Shown piece by piece: positions 10,327 through 21,562 of a stretch of 64,000 nt of DNA; the first letter of the stretch is position 1; each line of letters opens with the position of its first letter. The notes under the pieces were generated by a model, which was given only the letters and a program-made list of their open reading frames with translations, was not told the origin of the DNA and did no database searches. The DNA lies in NCBI RefSeq assembly GCF_905220365.1, contig NC_061141.1, forward strand, positions 4,223,501 to 4,287,500. The letters run 5' to 3'. The translations under genes and the position numbers were made by a program. The DNA is from Vanessa cardui (taxonomy: Eukaryota; Arthropoda; Insecta; Lepidoptera; Nymphalidae).

Positions 10327-10574
10327 CTAGCGACCCGCCCCGACTTCTCACGGGTGCAATACTGATACTAAATATACTAAAGAATTTGTTTATTTACGAC
10401 ATCACATTGCAAACTTCTAAAATTGTCAGTTTTTCTTTACTATAATGTTCATTTATTATACACACAAACCTTCCCCTTGAATCACACTATCTATTAAAAA
10501 AAACCGCATCAAAATCCGTTGCGTAGTTTTAAAGATATAGGGACAGAGAAAGCGACTTTGTTTTATACTATGTA
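10327..10574 (-). mobile_element. HelA Helitron-like element, full length
   Basis: The plus-strand sequence opens CTAGCGACCCGCCCCG and ends TTTTATACTATGTA. Read on the minus strand it therefore ends in CTAG after a GC-rich hairpin region, as Helitrons do. No target duplication is seen, which also fits. Non-autonomous, about 248 bp. Confidence 0.75.
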
Positions 10575-10934
10575 TTGACGGAACTCCTAAACGGCTTACA
10601 GTTAGGATGCGATTTGGGGCAGAATTTCTTTCTATCTTTAATCAAATTTTGTGTATATGATGTGATGTCATATGATGTACGACATAGCATACGAATAGCT
10701 CTTTTGCAAAGCTTTTTTACTGAGGTCGATTACAGCTCATTCGAGGGTGGTACCTTGTAGTTTATGCCGCATGACGTATTAAAGCCGCATTTTCGAAAGT
10801 CTATTTTTGCTTTATTCGAAAGTTTCTTTTGAAAGTGTCCCTGAAGTAGTTTCTGATTCATATAAACGGCACGCTTAATCTAACCATATTAAGAAAAAAA
10901 TGTTAGTCTACATCAGCTTCACTTAAAATCAAAA

Positions 10935-11524
10935 AATAAATAAAATTTTAACAAAAAGAAAAACCGACTTCAAACAAAACAGTATTTTAAAACAAATTAA
11001 AATTCACAAAAAAATAATAAAAATAATTGCATATTTAACATATTTTTGAGAGTCCTCCTAGGTAAAATGAAATGAAAAATATTAGACTAATTAAAAGTCG
11101 ATTTACGATTATATAATGTAGTTATAATTATTGCTATATTTGGAGTCGGTGTCAGCCAACCCTATACTATACCTATCAAAAAACAATACGAGAATACTTT
11201 AAGAAATGTTTCTTACAAATTACCTTTTATACGATATTATACTGGGTCAATCAAGAGGCTCGTATCGCTTCTTTCTTTTGATTGTTGAAGCGTGTGCCTG
11301 TGGCTGACACCGGCTCCAAATATAACAATAACTATAACTACATTATATAATCGTAAATCGACTTTTAAGTAGTCTAATATTTTTCATTTCATTTTACCTA
11401 GGAGGACTCTCAAAAATATGTTAAATATGCAATTATTTTTATTATTTTTTTGTGAATTTTAATTTGTTTTAAAATACTGTTTTGTTTGAAGTCGGTTTTT
11501 CTTTTTGTTAAAATTTTATTTATT
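10935..11524. mobile_element. foldback element with 224-bp terminal inverted repeats
   Basis: Left arm 10935-11158 and right arm 11301-11524 are equal-length inverted copies with 4 mismatches by hand alignment (about 98%). All 4 lie in the inner third; the outer ~150 bases match perfectly. The 142-bp centre (11159-11300) is unique between them. Arm ends carry AATAAATAAAATTTTAAC and AAACCGACTTCAAAC. No clear target duplication was found. No transposase frame is present, so it is a foldback-type or long-TIR MITE. Transcription through it would give a long RNA hairpin. Confidence 0.8.
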
Positions 11525-13400
11525 ATACATATAGGTTGATAGATATGTGACAGAGTTTTAACGCAAAAAGGTTTCTTTGAGAAGTTTTTCATCATCGCCT
11601 AGCACAAGAGTAATTAATTGTAATAAGCGTGACAACTCAGATGTGTTGGTTTAAAACCGCGATCTTCGAATCCATATTTACTAGTGAACGTTTTAGTCTA
11701 ACACGTTCATACTTAATAGATTGACTTAAAAAAAAAAAAATTTCATAGATTATTTAAATCGATATAAAAATCGATTTAATTATTTTACAACAAAACAGAT
11801 AAAAAAAATGACTTATAAAATCTGTAAACAATTAAAATGAAAGTTTCAACTGCCCGAAGATCAGTCACCTCATAACAATACAAAATGCAACAAAGCTAAA
11901 CGAACAATTATTTACTCACGATTTTTTATACTTATACTTTCGAAGATAATAAATTCAGTTCGGATGAATATTGTGACATAAAAATAATCAAGATACCACA
12001 GGTCTGGGAAAGACGGTCTACTAAGAATCAGCAAACTCATTGCTCACACTTTTCCACTATTTTATTTACGAAGTTAATATCATAAAATTATATATTAACA
12101 AATACTAAGTACACGATTACGATTTTTGAAAAAATGTTTTTTGAGGATATTATTTTATTTTGAAAAGAAATATTAATAAATACTACACTAATATAATACT
12201 ATACTACTATTAATAAACACACAATAATTAGCCCTTACACATATAACATACTTCGATATCGTTACTAAAAAAGTTGTCAGAAATTACAAAAACGAAAAAT
12301 GACATAAAAAAGACTTGAAAAAAAACTACTATTGTTGCAGACAAATTTATATATTTTACAATACATTGATCTGTTTTAAAGTAATAGTAGTATATATATT
12401 CTAACCATAGCAAGTAAAAAGCCAATAAATAGCATTTGACAGCAAATTAACATGAACAGAGCTTGAATTATCTATGATTTTCACTATGGATTTGCAAAAA
12501 AAAGTCATTTAAATCGACGAAACTATTATCGGAGTTTCAGAAGTAAAATCAAAGTAAATAAATAAATATAATACATTTATCATAAGCTTTAAGTAGCTCG
12601 TAATACTAAGTTAACAAAAAATTGCATGAAATACGTAAAAGTAATATTTATTTATCTTTATTCCGACTTCGATTGGTTAAGTGTAATGTGTAGTCCGCAT
12701 ATCGTTAGCCGGCGAACTTCAATCACCAAGTGTTTCCTCTTCAAAATATACAAACTAAGAGTAAAATAAATTTCTATAAATATACTGTTATTATTTTTAT
12801 ATGAATTACAGTTCCCGTTTGTTTACATAATTGTTAAATCTTATATACTTAATCATGAGTTGCTGTAATGATATATTGAGTTGATTATAATTTTCGTTTC
12901 AATTATATTTAAAAGTAATTTCGGCATAAAACCTCACCAATTTTCAAGTAATTTTGTTTAATTTATAAGCTATGTGAATATTTCATATTTGAATTTAGAA
13001 CATATTAACTTCTCCGTACGGTTTCGTTTGTTAAACGCGTTCGTATTACCTACCGGGGAAGACCCTCGCGGACCATATCAAGAGTAGCAGGATTCTCGAC
13101 AAGAAAGTGACAAAACAGCAGCTCCAAACCAGCAAAAACTCTTCAATATTGCCCATCAAGTAATATTATAATACCTTTGGGAAATAATGAAGTGTAAATG
13201 TCAATTAAAATGACACTATTGCATTATTAAAAAGATTATACAAGATATCTGATGACGTCGGTTAACATAGTTCGACCTTGACATTAAATTTTAATATCAC
13301 AAATTTTAGTGTGACTTACGTGACATGACAAAAAGAGCTCTGCTTAAGAAATAAGTAAACGCTCTGAATGCCATTTAAATATTAAAAATAAAAGTAACAA
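11525..13400. other. AT-rich non-coding stretch
   Basis: No gene. Bases 12462-12560 share a decayed similarity with 24320-24420 (CGACGAAAC-ATTATC-GG and AAATAAATATA in both), probably an old repeat. Confidence 0.4.
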
Positions 13401-13408
13401 CTAATACT

Positions 13409-13766
13409 GAGTGCCGTAAATAGCCTTATCTGCGCCCTGTGCGAGCTTCTATAACTACGCCCTATTTAAGCAGACCCTTTGCATATTTTACTGTCTCACT
13501 CACTAAAACTTAAACGCAGGTTCACTGCTGCAAATGTGTTGCCCATTAAGGATACACACTAAACACAAATATGCTCGTGCGCTGCCTAAAAAATGCCTAA
13601 AAAATGAGCGCGATGTATTGGATACATAGATACTAGAGGCTCAGCGGAATCTTAACAAGAGCAAAACGAAAAAACAATAGTCCTTCCCAGTCTCTCTATT
13701 CTTGCGCCCCCGAGAGTCTACGCCCTGTGCCTGGGCACAGGTGGTACCGCCGTATTTACGCCACTG
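13409..13766. mobile_element. hAT-type MITE with 8-bp target duplication
   Basis: The element opens GAGTGCCGTAAATA and its end, inverted, reads CAGTGGCGTAAATA, so terminal inverted repeats are CAGTG-type. It is flanked by perfect 8-bp direct repeats CTAATACT at 13401-13408 and 13767-13774. The 8-bp duplication and CAGTG termini are hAT hallmarks. It is 358 bp, GC-richer than the flanks, and has no coding capacity. Near the right end is the palindrome CTGTGCCTGGGCACAG. Confidence 0.85.
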
Positions 13767-13781
13767 CTAATACTGCTCTAA

Positions 13782-13880
13782 TTCTTCCTCTCCTTTTGAG
13801 TTTATTCCACCACGCTCCAATGCGAGCTGGAGGATACGCATTTGCCAGATTTTCTTGTTCTCATTGACCGCCAAGCATCC
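13782..13880 (-). repeat. S1 SINE fragment
   Basis: Carries CCTCTCCTTTTGAG, ATTCCACCACGCTCCAATGCG and ACCGCCAAGCA in S1 minus order, with deletions. It begins just after the right target duplication of the hAT MITE. Confidence 0.6.
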
Positions 13881-14057
13881 TGCCAACACAGTTTAACCAC
13901 ATGAAAATTCATTGGCGATTATCCGCAAGTTCGATCTTGAAACACTTAGAAATAAAGATAGTTTGTTGTGTTTTCTAACTGAAGAAAGTACTAAAGCAAT
14001 ACACATAAAATTCGGAGGCGTCATATAGCGAATTGACTTATATATGATAATAACTTG

Positions 14058-14272
14058 TTGTCCTGGCTTTGTGCATAACCGAATAGGTAAGGACCACCCC
14101 TTCACCTAATAGCAATAGTACGGTATTCCAATGTGAAGAGTGAGTGAGCCAATGTAACTACAGGCACAAGAATATAATACATTAGCTCCCAGGATACCAT
14201 AGTGGAAAGATATGATGAACTTACCAGCAAAGGGCCCATTTGCTAGTCCACCCACCGATATATCATAATTCA
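14058..14272 (+). repeat. S2 short repeat, decayed
   Basis: Ordered S2 landmarks: CTGGCTTTGTGCA, AGGTAAGGACCACCCC, GAGTGAGTGAGCCAATGTAA, CTACAGGCACAAG and a diverged 3' end near ACTTACCAGCAAAGGGCCCA. Confidence 0.65.
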
Positions 14273-14275
14273 TAT

Positions 14276-14587
14276 ATAATAATTATTAAAATGCTTTGTG
14301 TTTTCTTTAAACAAAATCAAAATACTTCCTATAATACATAACGATAAGTATAAATATCGACGCGTATAATGTCAAGGATATTGACTACTATTGCAATACA
14401 ATATTATATTGAATTAAAGTATCACTCAAACGGCAACCTAACCTACATTGGCTAGGCTAACTATGTCATAACTTAAAATTGACTGTGTTTTTTCGCCACC
14501 AAACGGATTCATTGAAGCGCGTCAATATTGATCAGTCGATATTACATAATTATCTATGTAATAATCTATCTTAGTTCTTAGATTTAT
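14276..14587. other. AT-rich non-coding stretch
   Basis: Nothing recognisable was seen. Confidence 0.4.
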
Positions 14588-14588
14588 A

Positions 14589-15124
14589 CTAGCGAACGTC
14601 AACGGGTGCAATGCTGATACCACAGAATTTGTTTATTTACGACATTATATTAGATACTTCTAAAATTATCAGTATTTCTTTACTATATTGTCCATGCATT
14701 ATATACAAAAACCTTCCTTTCGAATCACTCTATCTCAATATCTATTTAAAATAGTTTATTTGTCTTTGTAATTCATCTCATTCTCGACGGTGAAGGAAAA
14801 CATCGTGAGGAAACCTGCACGTGTCAAATTTCGTAGAAATTCTGCCACATGTGTATTTCACAAACCCGCATTGGAACAGCGCAATGGTATATGTTCCAAA
14901 TCTCCTCAAATGGAGAGATGGCCTTTAGCCCAACAGTGTGAAATTTACTGTAGTTGTTGTTTATGGCCTTCATCTCAAAGGGAGAGAAGTCCTTTACACC
15001 AGCAGTGTGAAATTTACAAGCTGTAGTTGTAGTTTGTGGACAAAAAACCGGATCAAAATCCGTTGCATAATTTTAAACATATACATACATACAGCGGTAA
15101 GCGACTTGGTTTTATGCTTTGTAA
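14589..15124 (-). mobile_element. HelA Helitron-like element interrupted by an S1 SINE
   Basis: The CTAG-proximal half (14589-14752) and the distal half (about 15039-15124, AAAATCCGTTGCATAATTTT to GCTTTGTAA) are HelA in minus orientation. They are split by SINE sequence, so the Helitron is older than the SINE. Confidence 0.7.
14753..15038 (+). repeat. S1 SINE nested in HelA, with duplicated tail
   Basis: 5'-truncated S1 from GTCTTTGTAATTCATCTCAT to the 3' tail. The tail module (CTCAAA-GGAGAG, then CCAGCAGTGTGAAATTTAC) occurs twice, around 14896-14950 and 14973-15021, a partial tandem duplication of the SINE 3' end. Confidence 0.75.
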
Positions 15125-15249
15125 TACAATCAAAGAAGTAAATAAACATTGACTTAATATTTCACGCGACTTGCTTTCTCTGCTATATTACACAAATTTT
15201 CTGGATTAAATCTTTGTACACTATTCTATTCAACTAATTATGTCTTTAA

Positions 15250-15420
15250 TTTTACTTCCAAAGGTCTGATAGCTTTTCCAACATTAAATTGTCAGTTTTT
15301 ACGAATCCATAATGAATATCATAGACTATTTCTACATCTCAACCAATTATACAGTGTAAATTCAATGTCAAAGATTTCATTCGTTCCTATTGTGCTTGAA
15401 ATAGGCTACTGACATTCATG
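15250..15420. repeat. old dispersed repeat, copy 1
   Basis: Shares TGAATATCATAGACTATT plus flanking ATCCATA and ACCAAT-ATA-GTAAA motifs with 45236-45400, in the same orientation and spacing. The class is unknown. Confidence 0.45.
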
Positions 15421-15442
15421 TTAATTTATTTCAAGTTCAAAT

Positions 15443-15642
15443 ATCTATACTATATTAATATTATAAATGTTAAAGTAACTCTGTCTGTCCGTCGCTCTTT
15501 CACGAACAAATCGCTGAACCGAATTTCATGAAATTTGGTGAGGAGCAAACTTGAAAAAAATCCAAGAAACGACATAGACTTTTTGTCTGACTCGTGATAA
15601 CCAACGCACTAAGACGCGAGCGAAGTTGCGAGCCATTACTAG
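15443..15642 (+). mobile_element. HelB Helitron-like element
   Basis: Starts with ATTAATATTATAAATG and AAAGTAACTCTGTCTGTC, contains CGAATTTCATGAAATTTGGT, and ends GCGAGCGAAGTTGCGAG-CCATTACTAG. The end is a GC-rich hairpin followed by CTAG at the 3' terminus. Non-autonomous, about 200 bp. Confidence 0.7.
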
Positions 15643-15645
15643 TAT

Positions 15646-16069
15646 ATAATAAATTCAATTAATATTGATAACATTCTGACCGATTTCGTTCATGTCGGTA
15701 ACGCAAGAGTATAATTACTCTTCTACTTCAAAGGTGTGTTTGCAAACACAGAAGCAATCTACTCCTCATTCACACCATCCGCACATTTCAGTGGAAATCC
15801 CTCACAACGGGAGAGAGTTCAACGCAATGTCAAGCGCTTAATATGCTTTCCGAAATAATACTCAAAAGTATTAAGTTCAATACGAGAACATCTAATCTTC
15901 GGAATGCCACTGAGGTTTTTTTTAACAGAAAAGCCCTATAAATTTTAAGCCCCTGTATTTGCCTGACCTGGGTTTATACCCCAGAGCCTTCTCTTCTGAT
16001 AAACCCATTAGATCAAAGAGACAGTTCAAATTAAAAGATCTCTTTGCATGTATCATCTTGTAACCGGTA
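15646..16069. other. non-coding stretch
   Basis: Unique-looking DNA including TGTTTGCAAACA near 15738. No gene was recognised. Confidence 0.35.
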
Positions 16070-16240
16070 ATAGCTCTTTGTCCAGCGCGTCTGGGTGAGA
16101 TCCACCCACTCATCAATTGGTACCGTCCAACATCAATACTCTGTATTGCTGCCTTCCGGTTCAAGGGTAAGTGAGCCAGTGTAATTACAAGCACAAAGGA
16201 TGTGACATCTTAGAGTCCATTGTTAGCAACGCGTTCACGG
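16070..16240 (+). repeat. S2 short repeat, decayed
   Basis: Landmarks GCTCTTTGTCCAGCGCGTCT, GGTGAGATCCACCCACTCAT, CCTTCCGGTTCAAGGGTAAG, TGAGCCAGTGTAATTACA and GACATCTTAG occur in S2 order. Confidence 0.65.
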
Positions 16241-16488
16241 CGCAGTACTTGGTGACTAGTCTGATATGTTGTTCTGCTTTCTTTCTGCTATAAACATCAT
16301 GTAAATCTATATGTACAAGGTGTAGGGAGGGCTGGTAAACTAAAATAGGATTTGGAAGACTTAATTGAGGATTACCGAAAACTCTGTGACATGTGACTAA
16401 GCTGTAATAAAATTTCACATCGTTTACTTTCCTTAATAAACGGAAATATGTTTATTTTTAATTAACATATAAAGAACTATTTAAACTT

Positions 16489-16700
16489 GATTAGAACGCG
16501 TGCATCTTAATTGTGAGTTCAAAACCCCAAGAATCACCGAATTTTCATAAAATCCGAAAATATCGCGAGGGAACTTACATGTGTCTAATTTCAATGAAGT
16601 TCTGCTTCATATATATCCACCAACCCGCATTGGAACAGCATTGTGGAAAAAGATCCAAACCTTCTCAAAAGACTCTTAGTGAGACATTTACAGTCTGTAA
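16489..16700 (+). repeat. S1 SINE, nearly complete but decayed
   Basis: Runs from the tRNA-like head (GATTAGAACGCGTGCATCTTAA) through AACTTACATGTGTCTAATTT and CCACCAACCCGCATTGGAAC to ACATTTACAGTCTGT. The B-box is degraded (GTTCAAAACC). Confidence 0.7.
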
Positions 16701-16964
16701 CTCAGTTTTTGTTTAATCTGCGTGAATGAAGACAATTAGTTAAGTCGTGCTCATTAATATAAAATAATTAATAGGATTGATAGTTATTAGTTACTTAATA
16801 AGTCCATATTTCTTTCACGTAGCGTGATTGAATGAGTACCTGTCAGTTTCACATGAGATATTCCTAGAAATATTACGAAATGTGAAAGTTTATATGTGTC
16901 AATGTTTGTTACTAAAACGTCTGGACTAGATGTACATGATATTTGGAAGAATAACAGCTGATAG

Positions 16965-17004
16965 CCTGACTTAACACGGGCTCGAAGTCACGGACGAAAA
17001 CTAG
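16965..17004 (+). mobile_element. HelB Helitron-like 3' end
   Basis: Only the terminal part remains: ACACGGGCTCGAAGTCACGG then ACGAAAACTAG. CTAG is at 17001-17004. Confidence 0.5.
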
Positions 17005-17586
17005 TTGAAATATAAGTCAAAATTGGAATAAACTTATACATTTATGCTCATGTAAGTATTATTTTTTATAATTACTAGTTCGCAAAGTATACTAGATGGA
17101 TCAGTAAGAAACTCAATTTAACACATGAAATATATTTTTTTAATGTGTAATTATAAGTTATTAATTTATCTACTTAGTTACAAGTATTGTAGTCGATTTT
17201 TGGATAGTCTGTATATTTTATTTCAAATTATTTGGTACGTATATTACGATTTCTGGATCTCATCAATACTCTTAAGCTGCAATACTTAGCATTGTTATGT
17301 TGCGGTTTAAAGCGTGAGCGAGCTGGTATAACTACAGCATCAAATCATCTTAAATCCCCAGGCTGGTTCCAAAGAATGATTATTTTTTCTTACGATGCCC
17401 ATGTCTATAGACAATTGTGAATTTACCCCCAGATGGCCCTTTTCCCCTTTAAAGCAACAAAAAATCAACCTGTTGGGTTAACAACGATAATAAGCTAATC
17501 TTTAAGTTTCAGTAATAATATTTTGCTTTAATATCACAAGAATGTTTAGTATGAACGTGACTTTCAGTTTATAACATTACTATTTA
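17005..17586. other. non-coding stretch
   Basis: AT-rich, no gene or repeat recognised. Confidence 0.35.
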
Positions 17587-17767
17587 CTAGCGTCCTACCC
17601 CGGCTTCGCACGGGTGCAATACTGATACTAAATATACTACAGAATTTGTTTATTTACGACATCTCATTACAAACTTCTAAAATTATCAGTGTTTCTTTAC
17701 TATATTGTTCATGTATTATATACACAAACCTTCCCCTTGAATCACACTATCTATTAAAAAAACCGCA
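17587..17767 (-). mobile_element. HelA Helitron-like element, 3' part
   Basis: Opens CTAGCGTCCTACCCCGGCTT and follows HelA through TTGAATCACACTATCTATTA, then stops before the usual distal third. Confidence 0.7.
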
Positions 17768-17788
17768 GAAAAAACCTTGAGTCAAGAA

Positions 17789-17930
17789 AACGCAATAGTA
17801 TATCTATCAAAAAATAATATGATTTACTTAAAGATATATGTTTTTACAAATTACCTTTTATAGGATAATATACTGGGGCTCAATCAAGGGGCTTGTATAG
17901 CTAATTTATTTTGATTGTTGAGGCATCATA
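17789..17930. repeat. relative of the foldback-element centre
   Basis: Shares ATCTATCAAAAAA-AATA, ACAAATTACCTTTTATA, ATATACTGGGGCTCAATCAA and TTTTGATTGTTGA with 11167-11293, the centre of the foldback element. It has no inverted arms here. Confidence 0.6.
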
Positions 17931-17934
17931 CATC

Positions 17935-18030
17935 ACATTAGAAACCTCTAAAATGATCATTGGTTATCTACTATATTGTTCACGTATTGTATATACAAAA
18001 TCATTCTCTTTAAATCACTCACTCATACTA
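17935..18030 (-). mobile_element. HelA fragment
   Basis: Internal HelA motifs ACATCACATTAGAAACCTCT and ACTATATTGTTCACGTATTG are present, truncated on both sides. Together with the pieces at 17587 and 18438 it may be the remains of several overlapping insertions. Confidence 0.55.
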
Positions 18031-18437
18031 TGCAGTGATAACAAATAGGTACAATATACACGATTTTCACTCCTTAGGAAATACAAACCACTATGTCCCA
18101 GCGTTTTAAAACTGTAATATCTTCGAAAATATTCATTTAAATTACATGCTGTAAAGAGCCGTATTGATCTATATTGAATGCACAATTTATTTAAGGTACC
18201 TAATTGGATAAGGATTAATGCTATATTGCTTAAAATCGCTTCGAAAATAAGCCATTTTTTCTCGTAAAAATAAAAGATAATAATATGTTTTTTGTGTGTT
18301 ATCTTTAATAGATAAATATATACCATCGCGGACTTTTTTGTAGATATTTTTGAGGTGTACAATTCTGTAGAACATTATTTTGATCTATCTAGTAGGGTAC
18401 AGCCAGCGTTTACAATGTGAGCGCAAAAAAATTAAAA

Positions 18438-18655
18438 AATTACGACATTACATGAGAAACTTAAAATTATTAATTATTAATTATTATTAGTGTTACTAAA
18501 CTATATTGTTTATGTATTGTATATAAAAACCTTCCTCTTGAATCACTCTATCTATTAAAAAAAACCGTATCAAAATCTGTTGCGTAGTTTTAAACATTAA
18601 AGCGTACAAAGGGACATAGGGACAGAAAAAGTGACTTCGTTGTATACTATGTAAA
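18438..18655 (-). mobile_element. HelA element, 5' two thirds
   Basis: Runs from ATTACGACATTACATGAGAA through TTGAATCACTCTATCTATTA and AAATCTGTTGCGTAGTTTTA to GACTTCGTTGTATACTATGT. The CTAG end is lost. Confidence 0.65.
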
Positions 18656-18828
18656 GAAGAGGTTGAAAATATGGATGGAATTTGTGAGGGATTACATTAA
18701 ACATTAGTTGGGGTACGTACTCAATTCAAATCACGTTGAAATTCTTGCAGGTTACGGGAGTCTGGTGAAATTCGTCCTCATGGGTTTTCACCAACCTCCA
18801 TTAAAACTGAATAAGAACTAATAAAATT

Positions 18829-18881
18829 TATCAATATTATTAATATAAAAGGGGGTCCCTTTTATATTAATAATATTGATA
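18829..18881. repeat. perfect 25-bp inverted repeat with 3-base loop
   Basis: Arms 18829-18853 and 18857-18881 are exact reverse complements around GGT. The outer ends read TATCAATATTATT and the inner ends AAAAGGG. Total 53 bp. No known element ends were seen. A second hairpin with identical geometry is at 52706-52758. Confidence 0.75.
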
Positions 18882-19427
18882 TTTAATAATATTTATATTT
18901 AATAATATTTTCCTATCATTTAATGTCTTATATTTAACTAAGCGAATGATGACTGACTAAATACATACATTTTTAAGTTTTGTATCATATTGCTTAGTAA
19001 CATGTCAAGATGACCCAGTCTTGCTCAATTATATATTTATGTCTGTGTTTGAATGACACTGATTGACTGACTCTTTACTTAGTACCTGACACACACCTTG
19101 ACACTTCCCTCATATACAATGCAGACATCTACAAACCAAGGCGTTTATTTTAATTATTGAAATATTCACTTATATTATTTAATGCACACGAAGCTATGTG
19201 CGTGACAATGTTCTACCTAATAAGTTTATAAGTGTAGCAACTTTAAAAAGTGATATAATAAACAGTTCTTTTATTCGATATGAATCATACATACTTTACT
19301 ATAAGATGCATATTTAAAAACTTGTATATGAACTTACATCTCTTTTCTTCTCAATTACACCATGTCAATATTTGACATTTTTTATTTGATGTAATACTAG
19401 AAGCACGTCTCGTCTTTGTAAAATACT
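18882..19427. other. AT-rich non-coding stretch
   Basis: Nothing supportable was seen. Confidence 0.35.
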
Positions 19428-19757
19428 GTTGAACCTGCGACTTCACTGGTGCGATATTTAACCAAACAAGCTCATATAGTAAGTATAATTAACCTTTTTG
19501 GCTCACTTTGCACAAACAATAAATTACGTTAAACAAAAGTTAAAACATGTTTTTTTCTTCGATTGATTCCCCATACAAAGTGTCATTCCCTCTTTCCAAC
19601 TCCTTGTTATCCACCAAAATTTCCACGATAAAAACCTTATTCTGGCCCGGAACTCAAACTATCTCTATACCAAAATTCATCCAAATCTATTCATTGATTT
19701 AAGCGTGCAGAGGTAACTGACAGAGTTACTTTTGTATTTATAATATTAGCAGGGATT
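19428..19757 (-). mobile_element. probable HelB-related element
   Basis: The left end reads GAACCTGCGACTTCACTGGT and the right end CAGAGTTACTTTTGTATTTA then TAATATTAG, matching the HelB termini inverted. The interior (CCAAAATTCATCCAAATCTA) is diverged and longer than the other copies. Confidence 0.45.
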
Positions 19758-21560
19758 GCGATGTTGTTTAACAATATTACGGTATTCTCAAACCTATCCT
19801 AAATAAATAGGTGAATTTGACTTCAACGATTTACCATATATATCAAGTCTAGCGGTTGCTTATACTATCTTATCACGTACGTATTATTTCAAGTTAAAAT
19901 TCTATGATAAAACTTTTAAGTATCAACAAAAATTCAATATTTTTAGTATTTATACGATATAGCCAAATTTAAATAAATACTTTAGACCAGTTCCTTTTCC
20001 GTGATTTACCGGTGGTCAGTGTTCATCATATCAACTGGTTTTCAACGACCTTAAGATAAAATGTCAATTCGACAACGAATAACTTAATTTTGAATATTTA
20101 ATTATTATTAATCTGTATTTCGCTACATACGTATATTATAGTTCTGGTAATCTTATGCAATAGAGTTTACAAATACTTTATACTAATACATTACCACAGA
20201 ATATAAATTATAAATAATATAAAGGTTGTCCTAATTTAACTACCAACTGAGATAGCTTTGTTATTAGATGCTATTATTTTTTTTTTCTATTGAGAAAAAA
20301 TAATCTTACTTAAATAAATACAATGAAATTGATATGTCACTTACATGTCACATATGTCACTTGTATATTTAATAAAACAATAATACGTTATGTATTTAAA
20401 TCCAATTTATAATCAATATCAAGAATGAAAAATGTTTAGGAAGAATATTTTCGACCTTTGTACTATCTTGAAAGTATAAAAAACACACCGGTATAACATA
20501 ATATCGGAAACACTTATGAAACGCTAAGTGGATACACAAACACATGTTTGAACTTCGAAGAATTTGGCGACATCTTTGTTTTTGACGTCAGATAGTTTTT
20601 TTCCTATTGATAATGCCTCAAATTTTAAATTTAGAAACACGTTTCGAATACTCGTTCTATAATTTAAATAATGGAAAACCCCTCAATTATTATAAGACTA
20701 TTATTTTTTAAAAAAGGAACATGTTCGATTTTTCTTTTTAAGTAATACAGACACGTTAACGATGGCGGTACAATTACATATATAGTCTCTATTTCTATCT
20801 TAACTTTCTATATAATGGTGAAAAGGGTCTCAGGGGAGCATCGTGTATAATTAATAAATACTATTGTGAATATAAGTAAGTATATATTTAAATTTAAAGT
20901 TCCGTATAAATATTTAATATTATAAAACTAATTTTTTTATTGACGCAAATGCATGATTAATAACATAGATTTGATGTCTTCTTTTAAATGTTGTTTATTC
21001 GGCTTTATATTTGCTACCTTTGTTAATAACTGTGACAATAAAAAAACATATTTATTTATTTGTCAAATGATGGAACTCTGCATCAAATTACGTAACTTTT
21101 ATTTTGATATGGTTCGAAACCTCACATCAATACATTTATATATGTACCTTATCTTTTTAAAGAAAAGTATCTGTCCTTAATTCCCCGTTTATCTTATTAT
21201 TATAGATTATTGTCATTGTAATAATACAGTATATTCTTTGTTATTGTAACAGTTAGACGCTATTGTCATTTATTTCAATTGACTTCATCGAATTAAGGAC
21301 AATCATCAATCATTATAATCTTCACATTACATAAATCGGTTAGCTGTGTATATCCGCTTTAGCCCAGCAAAGGAACATTCAAATTTACTTTATTTATTAA
21401 TGGTTATAACCCGCAACTTCTTGCATTGGTCTTCAGGTTTTAGACATAAAAATCCTATCTTTTCTTGGAGTGTAAATTTATATACCAAGTCTCACAAATT
21501 CGGTTCAAAGATTCGATCGTGAAAAAGCAACAGCCACACAACTGGCACTACAAATATAAC
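19758..21560. other. AT-rich non-coding stretch
   Basis: No gene. The 75-codon frame at 20953-21180 is AT-driven and lacks any domain. Confidence 0.35.
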
Positions 21561-21562
21561 TA

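Noticed and set aside
14790..15141. Two plus-strand frames of 67-78 codons
   Set aside because: They lie within an S1 SINE nested in a Helitron; frames at 34023, 36281, 52704, 55690, 60455 and 62698 are SINE-derived for the same reason.
15922..16418. Two minus-strand frames of 77-90 codons
   Set aside because: They run through a decayed S2 repeat.
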